The notes under the pieces were generated by a model. That model searched no databases, had not been told where the DNA came from, and saw nothing but the letters and a program-made list of their open reading frames with translations. A stretch of DNA of 64,000 nucleotides from Shewanella baltica (lineage in GTDB: Bacteria > Pseudomonadota > Gammaproteobacteria > Enterobacterales > Shewanellaceae): contig NZ_UGYM01000002.1 in assembly GCF_900456975.1 (NCBI RefSeq), positions 2,294,001 to 2,358,000 on the forward strand. Direction: 5' to 3'. The position numbers and the translations under genes are program-made. Position 1 is the first letter of the stretch. Every line of letters begins with the position of its first letter. Below are positions 36,400 through 45,554 of this stretch, one piece after another.

Positions 36400-37899
36400 A
36401 TGAATAAAATCAAAGATATCGTCATTGTCGGTGGCGGTTCTTCAGGTTGGATGACGGCGGCCATGTTGGCAAGATTGTTTAAATCAACACTGAATATCAC
36501 CCTGATTGAATCTGAAGATATAGGCACAGTGGGCGTAGGTGAAGCCACCATTCCACCACTGCAAATATTCAATAACGTCCTTGGGATTTCCGAAGCCGAT
36601 TTTATCAATGCCACCCAAGCAACGTTTAAATTGGGTATTCAATTCGAAAATTGGGGCAAACCAGATGAAGCCTATATGCATGCTTTTGGCAATGTAGGTA
36701 AAGATATAGGTTTTACTCAATTTCATCATTACTGGCTCAGCACCTCCCCAAAAGAGGTCAATTCATTTTGGGATTACTCGGTTAATTACCAAGCGGCAAA
36801 ACACAATAAATTTCAAGTACTCCAGCAGATCCCAAACTCTCCCCTTGCAGGCTTAACTCATGCTTATCATTTCGATGCAGCGCTCTATGCCCAATTTTTA
36901 CGACGTTTCAGTGAGCAACTCGGAGTAAAGCGTATCGAAGGCCAAATTACGGCGGTTGAACTCACGCCAAACGGCGATATTGAAAGTGTAACCTTAGGAT
37001 CAGGACAAACCATAAAAGCCGATTTCTTTATAGATTGCTCGGGCTTTGCCGCGCTACTGATAAAAAAAGCGCTCAAGGTTGGCTTCGATAGCTACCAACA
37101 CTTGCTCCCCTGCGACAGCGCATATGCCGTACCCTGCGAAAAAACGCCAGCAATAACGCCTTATACACGTTCTATCGCCCATGATGCGGGTTGGCAATGG
37201 CGGATCCCGCTGCAACACCGCACAGGCAATGGGTTAGTCTATTGCAGTCGCTATATCAGTGATGACGCTGCCAAACAGCTTTTACTCAGTAATTTAGATG
37301 GTAAGCCTTTGGCTGAACCTAAGAAAATCAATTTCACGACCGGACGACGAATCAAACAGTGGCATAAAAATTGTGTCGCCATCGGCCTTTCGAGTGGATT
37401 CTTAGAGCCTTTAGAATCCACCAGCTTGCATTTAGTCCAATCAGCGATTATTCGCTTGAGTAAACTCTTTCCACATCAAGGAATTGCACAAGCGAATGTC
37501 GATGAATTTAATCGCCAGTCCCAACTTGAATTTGAACAAATCCGCGATTTTATTATCTTGCACTATCATTTAAACCAAAGGGAAGATGCTCAGGAAAATG
37601 GGTTTTGGCATCAATGCAGAACCATGGTTCTGCCAGAGAGTTTACAGCAAAAAATCGCCCTATTTCGTGCCACAGGCACAGTGTTTAGACATCAAGATGA
37701 ACTCTTTACCGAAGCCGCATGGATTCAAGTCATGTTGGGGCAAGGCATTAGGCCTCGGGATTTCAATCCATTAGCGGCAACCATTCAACCGCAAGCACTG
37801 AGTGAATTTCTGCTCAACATGCGCACCATTATTGATAATACCGTCACTAAGCTACCAACCCATGACCAGTATTTAGCGCACTTATCGACACATAAATAA
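36400..37899 (+). CDS. FAD-dependent tryptophan-halogenase family protein
   Basis: A 499-residue flavoprotein of the PrnA family. FAD motif VIVGGGSSGWMTAAMLARLF at the N-terminus, GVGEATIPPL (residues 46-55), and the halogenase signature WQWRIPL. The residue matching PrnA Lys79 is Lys77 in ATFKLGIQF, and the one matching Glu346 is Glu339 in FLEPLESTS, so both catalytic positions are kept. The real substrate is unknown; such genes recur beside TonB receptors and carbohydrate enzymes in Shewanella and Xanthomonas relatives. AAGG lies 8 bases before the ATG. It sits between the maltodextrin receptor and amylase genes. Confidence 0.88.
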   Translation: MNKIKDIVIVGGGSSGWMTAAMLARLFKSTLNITLIESEDIGTVGVGEATIPPLQIFNNVLGISEADFINATQATFKLGIQFENWGKPDEAYMHAFGNVGKDIGFTQFHHYWLSTSPKEVNSFWDYSVNYQAAKHNKFQVLQQIPNSPLAGLTHAYHFDAALYAQFLRRFSEQLGVKRIEGQITAVELTPNGDIESVTLGSGQTIKADFFIDCSGFAALLIKKALKVGFDSYQHLLPCDSAYAVPCEKTPAITPYTRSIAHDAGWQWRIPLQHRTGNGLVYCSRYISDDAAKQLLLSNLDGKPLAEPKKINFTTGRRIKQWHKNCVAIGLSSGFLEPLESTSLHLVQSAIIRLSKLFPHQGIAQANVDEFNRQSQLEFEQIRDFIILHYHLNQREDAQENGFWHQCRTMVLPESLQQKIALFRATGTVFRHQDELFTEAAWIQVMLGQGIRPRDFNPLAATIQPQALSEFLLNMRTIIDNTVTKLPTHDQYLAHLSTHK

Positions 37900-37999
37900 T
37901 AAATACGGCTTAAGAGTTACAACTGACGTTAAGAGTGTACTAACTCATCGATTTATAAATTGAACTTGCAGTTTAAATTTGAATCAACAAGGAAAGAAT

Positions 38000-40324
38000 A
38001 TGATATTAAACCTGCGGACTCTCACCACTTCCTTAGTGATTATGCTTAGCCTAGGCGCCTCTGCCAACACAGCGCAGGCAAGTTCAAGCAGTCTCTCTTT
38101 ACCACTTCAAGGCACATCAAGCCAGCCTCAAGACCTGACACTTGAACCCGCTTTTTGGTGGGCGGGGATGCACAATCCTGAGTTACAGTTGATGCTGTAT
38201 AGCCGCGAGCTGCCTAGCTTACCGCAGCAGCTTAAGGTTAATATCCAAGGGCACGGCATCACGCTAAAAAGCCTTGAACACACTGATAACCCTCACTATC
38301 TGTTTATCAATTTAGATCTGAGCCAAGCTGCGCCGCAAACCTTTGAGCTGGTGATTTCCAGCACTGACTCGGCTTCAAAAACCAACAAGCCTCTTTATCG
38401 CCTGCCCTATACGTTGCAAGCGCGTGCTGAGGGCAGCCGTGAGCGCCAAGGGTTTAGCAATAAGGATGTGATTTACCTTATCACCCCGGATAGATTCGCC
38501 AATGGCGACACCAGTAATGACAATCAGGCCGATATGCTAGAGCAAGTTGCGGCTAACTTTAATAGCAATCCTAGCAACCCCAATTATCCCGATGCTCGCC
38601 ATGGCGGCGATATCGCAGGGATCAGCCAGCACTTAGCGTATCTGGCAAAGCTCGGGGTGACTCAGTTATGGCTCAATCCACTGCTTGAGAATAATCAAGC
38701 CCACTATTCATACCACGGGTACTCAATTACTAATTTATACCGCGTTGATCCCCGCTTTGGCAGCAACGAGGATTATAAAGCCTTAGTCGCTAAGGCAAAC
38801 AAGCTTGGCCTTGGGGTGATTAAAGATGTTGTCGTGAATCATATCGGCTCTAATCATTGGTGGCTCAACGATTTACCTAGCCAAGACTGGCTCAATGACG
38901 CCACAAAAACGCAGCTACATAATCGCGAATCCAAGCCTGACTTGATTCAGTCTGCCGAAACTAAATCCAGTGCTATGAAATCCAGCGTTACCAGCCCCCG
39001 TTTCACCAGCCATAGGCGCACCACAGTGCAAGATCCCTACGCGGCAGCGCAAGATCATATTGATTTTGTCGACGGCTGGTTTACCGACACTATGCCGGAT
39101 CTGAATCAAAGCAATCCCAAACTGGCAACCTATCTTATCCAAAACAGTATTTGGTGGGTCGAGTACGCAGGACTTTCAGGGATCCGCGAAGATACTTATT
39201 CCTACGCCGACAAAGGGTTTCTCGCTAAATGGTCTAAGGCCGTAATGACTGAGTACCCGAATTTTAATATTGTGGGCGAAGAATGGACCGCAAACCCCAT
39301 CACAGTGTCCTATTGGCAAAAGGGCAAAATCAATGCCGATGGCTATACCTCAGATTTACCCAGTTTGATGGACTTCCCGCTATATGAAAAATTAATTGCC
39401 AGCCTTAATGAGCCAGAAACTTGGGACACAGGTTTTATCAAGCTTTACGAGATGTTAGCCAACGATGTTGTGTATGCCGACCCCAGTAAACTAGTGCTAT
39501 TTGAAGGCAATCACGACACCAATCGTATCTTCAGTTTAGTGAAAGAAAATATAGACTTATACAAGATGGCACTCACCTATGTACTGACCGCCAAACGCAT
39601 TCCGCAGCTGTTCTACGGTACAGAAGTGTTAATGACCAGCCCGACAGAAGGCCGTCACGATGGCGTTGTGCGCAGTGATTTCCCCGGCGGTTTTGCCAAC
39701 AGTGCCACTAACGCCTTTACCGGCCAAGGACTGAGTGAACCCCAGCGACAAGCACAGCAATTTGTCCGTACCCTACTAAATTACCGTAAACAATCCCCTG
39801 CGCTACAATCGGGCGACTTACTGCACTTTGTGCCGCAAGATGGCGTCTATGTGCAATTTCGTTGCGCATTAAATGCGCCATTATCTGCTGAACAAAAAGC
39901 CGAGGCGCTTAAGTCACTAATACAAAACAACTCTCTAACTCAACACAATGCCTGCACTCAGCCCTCGGCCGATAAAGTCATGGTGATTTACAATAAGAAT
40001 GACAAGGCAGTCACGCTAGATATAAAGCGCTTTGCCAGTGTACTTGGCGATAGCGGCGCCGCTACAGATATCATCAGTGGCAAAACAGTTTCACTCAATC
40101 AAGCGCTAGCATTGCCCCACGCAGGGGTCACTATCCTCGAGCTTAAGCCTAATTCTAAGACTAAATCTAAGTCTAAGACTAAGTCGCCGCTGAATGCTGG
40201 CTTGCCGAGCCGCCAAGATTCAATGCTCACTAGGAATCAAGCTAACGCTTTAACGCGCGCTCATACTAACAACACTGCTATCAACCTAGCCAAAAACTCA
40301 ACTCAAAAAGGAACTCAGCCTTGA
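38000..40324 (+). CDS. Exported GH13 cyclomaltodextrinase/neopullulanase-type alpha-amylase
   Basis: A 774-residue exported amylase. The signal peptide is MILNLRTLTTSLVIMLSLGA, cleaved near AQASSS. LEPAFWWAGMHNPELQLMLY is the N-terminal domain of periplasmic cyclomaltodextrinases, followed by GH13: DVIYLITPDRFANGDTSND, nucleophile Asp397 in GIREDTYSY, acid Glu426 in VGEEW and Asp505 in GNHDTNR. The last about 55 residues are an odd Ser/Lys/Asn-rich tail (KPNSKTKSKSKTKSPL) encoded by six-base repeats. I use ATG 38000, with AAGGA upstream, not the in-frame TTG at 37979. The stop overlaps the next start by four bases. Confidence 0.9.
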   Translation: MILNLRTLTTSLVIMLSLGASANTAQASSSSLSLPLQGTSSQPQDLTLEPAFWWAGMHNPELQLMLYSRELPSLPQQLKVNIQGHGITLKSLEHTDNPHYLFINLDLSQAAPQTFELVISSTDSASKTNKPLYRLPYTLQARAEGSRERQGFSNKDVIYLITPDRFANGDTSNDNQADMLEQVAANFNSNPSNPNYPDARHGGDIAGISQHLAYLAKLGVTQLWLNPLLENNQAHYSYHGYSITNLYRVDPRFGSNEDYKALVAKANKLGLGVIKDVVVNHIGSNHWWLNDLPSQDWLNDATKTQLHNRESKPDLIQSAETKSSAMKSSVTSPRFTSHRRTTVQDPYAAAQDHIDFVDGWFTDTMPDLNQSNPKLATYLIQNSIWWVEYAGLSGIREDTYSYADKGFLAKWSKAVMTEYPNFNIVGEEWTANPITVSYWQKGKINADGYTSDLPSLMDFPLYEKLIASLNEPETWDTGFIKLYEMLANDVVYADPSKLVLFEGNHDTNRIFSLVKENIDLYKMALTYVLTAKRIPQLFYGTEVLMTSPTEGRHDGVVRSDFPGGFANSATNAFTGQGLSEPQRQAQQFVRTLLNYRKQSPALQSGDLLHFVPQDGVYVQFRCALNAPLSAEQKAEALKSLIQNNSLTQHNACTQPSADKVMVIYNKNDKAVTLDIKRFASVLGDSGAATDIISGKTVSLNQALALPHAGVTILELKPNSKTKSKSKTKSPLNAGLPSRQDSMLTRNQANALTRAHTNNTAINLAKNSTQKGTQP

Positions 40325-42603
40325 GCTTTTTATCGCCTATCGATTCCAGAGTGACTCAGAGCCAACAAGCGGCTAAATTTCCCATAATGGCTTTACTGTC
40401 CAAAGCAGCGAAAGCCCCGCAGCGCCGACAGTCGCGGCATTCATCACTCAATTTATGTCTACAGTCTTTGTTTAATGCCTCTTTATCTAGTGCAGCTTTA
40501 TTAACTGCCTCGCTTTTTTGCTTATCGGCAAATGCATCGGCGCAGGCGCTTGATAATGAGTTACAGCCAAAGTCTGAGAGTGAGGTTATGACGCTAAAAC
40601 CTGTGGTATATCAGATTTTTACTCGCCTTTATGGCAATAAAAATCCAACGAATAAACCTTGGGGAACAATTGCCGACAACGGTGTCGGCAAATTTAATGA
40701 TATCGACGATGTTGCACTCAATAGCATCAAGGACCTAGGCGTCACCCATGTGTGGTACACGGGCGTTCCGCACCATGCCTTGATTGGTGATTACAGTGAG
40801 ATTGGCGTAAGCGCGGATGATCCCGATGTGGTAAAAGGCCGCGCAGGATCACCCTACGCAGTCAAAGATTACTACAACGTCAACCCAGATCTGGCGGTCA
40901 ATCCTGCCAACCGTTTAGCCGAGTTTGAAGCGCTGATTGCCCGTACCCATCAACACGGCTTAAAGGTGATTATCGATATCGTGCCAAACCATGTGGCACG
41001 CCATTATCAATCGGTCAGTAAACCCCAAGGCGTGCGCGATTTTGGCGAAGATGATGATACCAGTTTGGAGTACGCCAAAAACAACAACTTCTATTACGTC
41101 GTTGATAACAGTGTGAAGGGAACGAAAGGACAAGCGCATGCCTTTGAGGTGCCAAGCTTACCCGCAGAGCTTAAACCGCTGGGCGGAGAAACTCACCCCT
41201 TAAGTGACGGTAAATTCGACGAATTTCCCGCAAAGTGGACAGGCAATGGCTCACGCTTAGCCAAGCCCGATGCTAATGATTGGTACGAGACAGTTAAAAT
41301 CAATTACGGCGTACGCCCCGATGGCACCTATGACTTCCCTCGCCTGCCAGCCAAATTCGCCACTTTTACTGAAGCGCAGCATTACACTTTCTGGCAACAA
41401 CACTTAGCCGAGATCCCAAGCTCTTGGATTAAATTCAATCAGATTGCCCAATATTGGCTAACGAAAGGAGTCGATGGGTTTCGATACGATATGGCCGAAA
41501 TGGTGCCAGTGGAGTTTTGGAGTTACCTCAACAGCCAGATAAAACACACTAATCCCGATGCCTTTATCTTGGCCGAGGTCTATAACCCTAAGTTATACCG
41601 AGATTATATCCAGCTTGGAAAAATGGATTATCTGTACGATAAGGTCGATCTTTACGACACCCTAAAAGCCGTGATGGCGGGTAAAACCAGCACAGCTAAT
41701 ATCGCGGCGGATCAGGCAAAAGTGCACGATGTTGAATCCCACATGCTGCACTTTTTAGAGAACCACGACGAGCAACGTATTGGTAATGCATCATTTTTAG
41801 CGTCGCTACAAACAAATAGACCAACGAATAGCTCCCTAGAAACCCAAGCCGTAAATCCAAACTATGCCCTGCCAGCCATGGTAGTGTCGGCAACGATAGG
41901 TACTTCACCGACGTTAGTGTATTTTGGCCAAGAAGTGGGAGAAGCCGCCATCGACAATCCAGGCTTTGGTCATGCATCACGCACCAGTATTTTTGACTAT
42001 GTTGGTGTCCCCGCCCATCAGCGCTGGATGAACAATGGCAAGTTTGATGGTGGACAATCAACGGCGCAGGAAACATCGCTGCGGGCTTACTATCAAAAGC
42101 TATTGAATCTAAGCACAGGCAAAACTGCGCCTGCACTGTTAGGCCAATATTATTCACTCGATGCCGCGAATCGCAGCAAGAAGAATGCGACTCAAAGTCA
42201 TATCATTGAAAGTAACAGCGCTCAAAGTATGAGTACTCAAAAGAGCACTGTAAACGAAACAGGCTATGACGACAGCACCTTCGCCTTCGCCCGCTTCGAG
42301 GTAATATCTCAGACCTCAAAGCAGACTCAAAAGTTGATTGTAGTCAGTAACTTCAGTCAGACCGAATCAAAAGCCTTACAGCTCAAGCTCCCCAAAGAGC
42401 TCATCCGTCAGTGGCAATTAAAGGACGGTGTATATCCGCTTAAGGATTTACTCGAAGATCATCAAACAAGCCAGCTACTGCTTGAACAAGGTGAAGGCAA
42501 GATAGTGCTCACACTAGCCCCGCTGTCGTCGGCGATTCTCTCGCTCACCATTGTAGCAGATGAGCGGAAAAGTGAGTCCGCGAGTAAGCAACTGAATGAG
42601 TAA
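40321..42603 (+). CDS. Exported GH13 alpha-amylase
   Basis: A 760-residue GH13 enzyme that should cut starch or maltodextrins outside the cytoplasm. A long, basic N-terminus (about 45 residues) precedes the hydrophobic signal core LSSAALLTASLFCLSANASA. The catalytic set is GFRYDMAEMVP (Asp about 389), ILAEVYNPKL (Glu about 419) and ENHDEQRI (Asp about 482), and DIVPNHVARHYQ is conserved region I. The start is taken as TTG 40321, with AAGGA 8 bases upstream and a TTGA overlap with the previous stop; ATG 40387 would shorten the leader and is possible. It is the last gene of the plus-strand maltodextrin operon. Confidence 0.88.
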   Translation: MSFLSPIDSRVTQSQQAAKFPIMALLSKAAKAPQRRQSRHSSLNLCLQSLFNASLSSAALLTASLFCLSANASAQALDNELQPKSESEVMTLKPVVYQIFTRLYGNKNPTNKPWGTIADNGVGKFNDIDDVALNSIKDLGVTHVWYTGVPHHALIGDYSEIGVSADDPDVVKGRAGSPYAVKDYYNVNPDLAVNPANRLAEFEALIARTHQHGLKVIIDIVPNHVARHYQSVSKPQGVRDFGEDDDTSLEYAKNNNFYYVVDNSVKGTKGQAHAFEVPSLPAELKPLGGETHPLSDGKFDEFPAKWTGNGSRLAKPDANDWYETVKINYGVRPDGTYDFPRLPAKFATFTEAQHYTFWQQHLAEIPSSWIKFNQIAQYWLTKGVDGFRYDMAEMVPVEFWSYLNSQIKHTNPDAFILAEVYNPKLYRDYIQLGKMDYLYDKVDLYDTLKAVMAGKTSTANIAADQAKVHDVESHMLHFLENHDEQRIGNASFLASLQTNRPTNSSLETQAVNPNYALPAMVVSATIGTSPTLVYFGQEVGEAAIDNPGFGHASRTSIFDYVGVPAHQRWMNNGKFDGGQSTAQETSLRAYYQKLLNLSTGKTAPALLGQYYSLDAANRSKKNATQSHIIESNSAQSMSTQKSTVNETGYDDSTFAFARFEVISQTSKQTQKLIVVSNFSQTESKALQLKLPKELIRQWQLKDGVYPLKDLLEDHQTSQLLLEQGEGKIVLTLAPLSSAILSLTIVADERKSESASKQLNE

Positions 42604-42741
42604 GCGGCTAAATAAGTATACGGCTGAATAATAAAGGTCGAATGCGTTAGTTAAATGATGTGGCCTGCTTCAGCGAGATAACACGTTGCCAAATAAGACC
42701 CGCCATCTTAGGATGATGGGTCTTAATCTAATAAGAACATA

Positions 42742-43017
42742 TACCAATCGTATAAAATATCTGTTCATTCAGCGTGAGTTCAACGCGCTTTAGACAAGGC
42801 GAAGGCTTGAAGGCATAGTGGTGCTCTGTCGAAAGCCTTAAACGCAGTATAAAGCGCGTTGCCATGCCGTTAACATCAGCCGCCCTTCGGGAGCCTCACA
42901 GGCATCCCACTCCCGTGTTGCATTGACTTAAAAGGGAATGACCATTTCTGCGTCAATGCGCCTTGGATTGAAATGCCTGTGAGGCTCTGAACTGATTAGA
43001 TATTTAATGTGATTGTA
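42742..43017. mobile_element. MITE-like structured intergenic repeat
   Basis: Ends are imperfect inverted repeats: the left begins TACCAATCGTATAAAATATC and the reverse complement of the right begins TACAATCACATTAAATATCT. Inside are two strong hairpins: AACGCGCTTTA (42782-42792) with TAAAGCGCGTT (42850-42860), and GAGCCTCACAGGCAT (42891-42905) with ATGCCTGTGAGGCTC (42973-42987), the latter containing a nested GCATTGAC/GTCAATGC pair. No protein is encoded. This is the form of a non-autonomous element or genome-wide intergenic repeat; I believe similar sequences are common in Shewanella, but could not check. Confidence 0.7.
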
Positions 43018-43090
43018 TTACTCTGCACAAAAGAATAAATACTTAGATGCACTGCTAAGACAATATCTCAAACGCGATATTAGGAAACCT

Positions 43091-43474
43091 ATGTTACTCG
43101 GCATACACCACGCGGCAATTATTTGCAGCGACTATGAAAAATCCAAACATTTCTACGTGACGATTTTAGGGCTCAAGCCGCTGGCGGAACATTATCGAGC
43201 GCAGCGCAGCTCCTTTAAACTCGATCTACAGTTGCCGGATTTAAGTCAAATCGAGCTGTTCTCTTTTACCAAGCCGCCACAAAGACCGAGTTATCCCGAA
43301 GCTTGTGGGCTTAGGCATTTAGCCTTTAGGGTACAATCCATTGATGAAACCGTTGCACACTTGCAGTCACATAATATTGAAGTGGAAGCCATTCGTATCG
43401 ATGAATACACAGGTAAACAATTCACCTTTTTCAGCGATCCTGACGGTTTACCCCTAGAGCTTTACCAAGTGTAA
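43091..43474 (+). CDS. VOC-family protein, YaeR/GloA2 type
   Basis: A 127-residue vicinal-oxygen-chelate protein, close to E. coli YaeR in length and pattern: LLGIHHAAIICSDYEKSKHF, PEACGLRHLAFRV and FTFFSDPDGLPLELYQV at the end. The metal-binding His and Glu of the fold are present. Family members resemble glyoxalase I, but the in vivo substrate is not settled. I start at ATG 43091 because AGGA lies just before it and the family begins here; the frame extends upstream to 43013 into the MITE-like repeat, which is not coding. Confidence 0.87.
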   Translation: MLLGIHHAAIICSDYEKSKHFYVTILGLKPLAEHYRAQRSSFKLDLQLPDLSQIELFSFTKPPQRPSYPEACGLRHLAFRVQSIDETVAHLQSHNIEVEAIRIDEYTGKQFTFFSDPDGLPLELYQV

Positions 43475-43814
43475 AATCACAATCGGAACTCAAACGAGCT
43501 GCAAATATAAAAACGTGTTTAACGCTGCTATGAGGTCAAAATCCGAAGTCACTGTATCAATTGTCAATATAAGTAGCAGTTCGAGAGCCAATTACAAGTA
43601 GCAGTTCAAGTCACAGTGTGAAGTCTCAATATGAAGAAAGCTTAATCGCCGAAAGTCTGCTTTAGGATTACACTCACTGTGCTTAAGAACTCATATTAAG
43701 AGCTAATATTACAAGCTAAGCCAACGAACTAATATTATGAGTGTTTACTACAAGCTAATGAATGGGCTATTACGACAAACTTAAGTCGATGCAGAAGATA
43801 AGAAGGAGCAAGGC
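43475..43814. other. Intergenic region without a recognised gene
   Basis: 340 bases with no convincing ORF. AAGTAGCAGTTC occurs twice about 28 bases apart (near 43570 and 43598). The ribosome site AGGAG for the next gene closes it. Confidence 0.5.
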
Positions 43815-44024
43815 GTGCTAGATAATCCCGCGGTACTGATTTGGAGCATGCTATTTGGTGTCTTCGGCATAGGTTTCTTCACCTATGGCAAACGCCAAGG
43901 CGCGCCCATCCCCCTCGTCGTTGGGATAACCCTGATGATCTACCCTTATTTTGTCAGCAACCTAATCTTACTCGTCTGCATCGGCATCGCCCTCATCGCG
44001 CTACCGTATTTTGTGAAGTTGTAA
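43815..44024 (+). CDS. Small inner-membrane protein
   Basis: A 69-residue hydrophobic protein, MLDNPAVLIWSMLFGVFGIG onward, with about two to three membrane spans and a GKRQGAPIP cytoplasmic turn. It starts with GTG, seven bases after AGGAG. Similar proteins occur in Shewanella and Vibrio and have been labelled amino-acid transport proteins without basis; the function is unknown. Confidence 0.72.
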   Translation: MLDNPAVLIWSMLFGVFGIGFFTYGKRQGAPIPLVVGITLMIYPYFVSNLILLVCIGIALIALPYFVKL

Positions 44025-44045
44025 CCGTAAGAGTCAGTGCAAAAT

Positions 44046-45545
44046 TCATATAATCCACTGAGTTTTTACCACTTCAGCATAGGAATGCCATTGCTTATCC
44101 ACTTTCCTATAAATTAAATTTCGATTCATTTCATCAAGTGAATGGCAGCCCGAAGCGGCCAATAATGCCAAGAAATCGTCCAACATATGTTGGTGATAAT
44201 TGCGGACTCTTTTCCACTTTTCTGCAACCACTAAGCCTCGCACTAATGTGGGGTTATTTGTGGTGACGCCTGTAGGGCATTCATTGGTGTTGCATTTTAG
44301 GGACTGAACACAACCCAAAGCCAGCATCATACCCCGAGCGGAGTTACACACATCAGCACCAATACAAAGGGCTTTAAACAGATCAAAAGCGGTAAAAATC
44401 TTAGTCGCCGTAATCACTTTTATGTCTTTTTTGAGCTTGTAGGTATTGAGCGTATCCACGGCAAAAATCAGTGCATCTTCCCAAGGCATACCGACATAGT
44501 TTGAGAAATCGATGGGGGCGGCGCCAGTTCCCCCTTCCGCTCCATCCACAGTGATGAAATCGGGTTTGATACCTGTTTCGAGCATTTTTTCACATATTTC
44601 AATAAACTCTTGTTTACTGCCTATGGCAAGTTTGAAGCCGACTGGTTTTCCGTTGGATAACACTCTCAATTGCTCAACAAACTGCAATAACCCTTCTGCA
44701 TCGCTAAAAGCGGAATGGCCGGGAGGTGAAAGCACATCGGTATTGGGTTGGACACCTCTTATTTCAGCAATTTCCTGATTATTTTTAGCTGCAGGAAGTA
44801 CCCCTCCGTGCCCGGGCTTTGCACCTTGTGAGAGTTTGATTTCAATCATCTTCACCTGCTCCCAATTGGCCTTTTGTTTAAATTTTTCCGCATCGAAACA
44901 GCCATTTTCGGTGCGACAACCAAAATACCCTGTGCCGATTTCCCACACTAAATCGCCACCTTGTAAATGATATTCTGATATACCGCCCTCGCCGGTATCA
45001 TGAAAAAAATCACCTGCTTTAGCGCCCAAATTTAAGGCTTGGATTGCATTCTTACTCAAAGCGCCAAAACTCATGGCTGAGATATTAAACAGGCTGGCAC
45101 TGTAAGGTTGTTGGCAATCTTTCCCGCCAATGATAACCCTTGGCGGAGTGTCCATTTTCTTCGCCGGATAGATGCTGTGCTGCATCCATTTATAGTTATC
45201 ATCATATACATCGAGCTGAGTGCCAAAGGGGCGTGTTTGATTTTGCTCTTTGGCTCGCTCGTAGATGTAATTGCGATGATTCTTGTTAATGGGTTTGCCA
45301 TCAGTATCGGACTCAACGAAATATTGATGCAGCTCTGGGCCTATCATTTCTAATAGGTAACGCATATGTCCGATGACAGGAAAGTTTCTCAGTATCGAGT
45401 GTTTTGTTTGAAATAAATCATACAATCCAAGCAGCACGAGCGAAGCCACCAGCATAATCAAACCCGCTAAAGGCCAGAGTATAATGCCTATGATGGCGAC
45501 AAAAATAACCAGGACAATTGTGGTGAATCGAATGGCTTGCTTCAT
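44046..45545 (-). CDS. Membrane-anchored FMN-binding glutamate synthase-like protein
   Basis: A 499-residue protein with two N-terminal membrane spans followed by a GltB FMN-domain: ISAMSFGALSKNAIQALNLG, GEGGISEYHLQGGDLVWEIG, KPGHGGVLPAAKNN, FITVDGAEGGTGAAP and CNSARGMMLALGCVQSLKCN with the conserved Cys residues of a 3Fe-4S site. It lacks the glutamine-amidotransferase domain, so it is not a full glutamate synthase; these stand-alone proteins are usually called FMN-binding glutamate synthase family, of unknown substrate. It begins 9 bp after the PoxB-like gene ends, so the two are one operon. Confidence 0.86.
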   Translation of the reverse strand: MKQAIRFTTIVLVIFVAIIGIILWPLAGLIMLVASLVLLGLYDLFQTKHSILRNFPVIGHMRYLLEMIGPELHQYFVESDTDGKPINKNHRNYIYERAKEQNQTRPFGTQLDVYDDNYKWMQHSIYPAKKMDTPPRVIIGGKDCQQPYSASLFNISAMSFGALSKNAIQALNLGAKAGDFFHDTGEGGISEYHLQGGDLVWEIGTGYFGCRTENGCFDAEKFKQKANWEQVKMIEIKLSQGAKPGHGGVLPAAKNNQEIAEIRGVQPNTDVLSPPGHSAFSDAEGLLQFVEQLRVLSNGKPVGFKLAIGSKQEFIEICEKMLETGIKPDFITVDGAEGGTGAAPIDFSNYVGMPWEDALIFAVDTLNTYKLKKDIKVITATKIFTAFDLFKALCIGADVCNSARGMMLALGCVQSLKCNTNECPTGVTTNNPTLVRGLVVAEKWKRVRNYHQHMLDDFLALLAASGCHSLDEMNRNLIYRKVDKQWHSYAEVVKTQWII

Positions 45546-45554
45546 GATGTTTTA

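Noticed and set aside
41696..42157. Minus-strand frame of 153 codons opposite the second amylase
   Set aside because: It is antisense to a clear GH13 enzyme and has no recognisable domain.
43013..43090. N-terminal extension of the VOC protein
   Set aside because: It lies partly in the MITE-like repeat, has no ribosome site, and the YaeR family starts at 43091.
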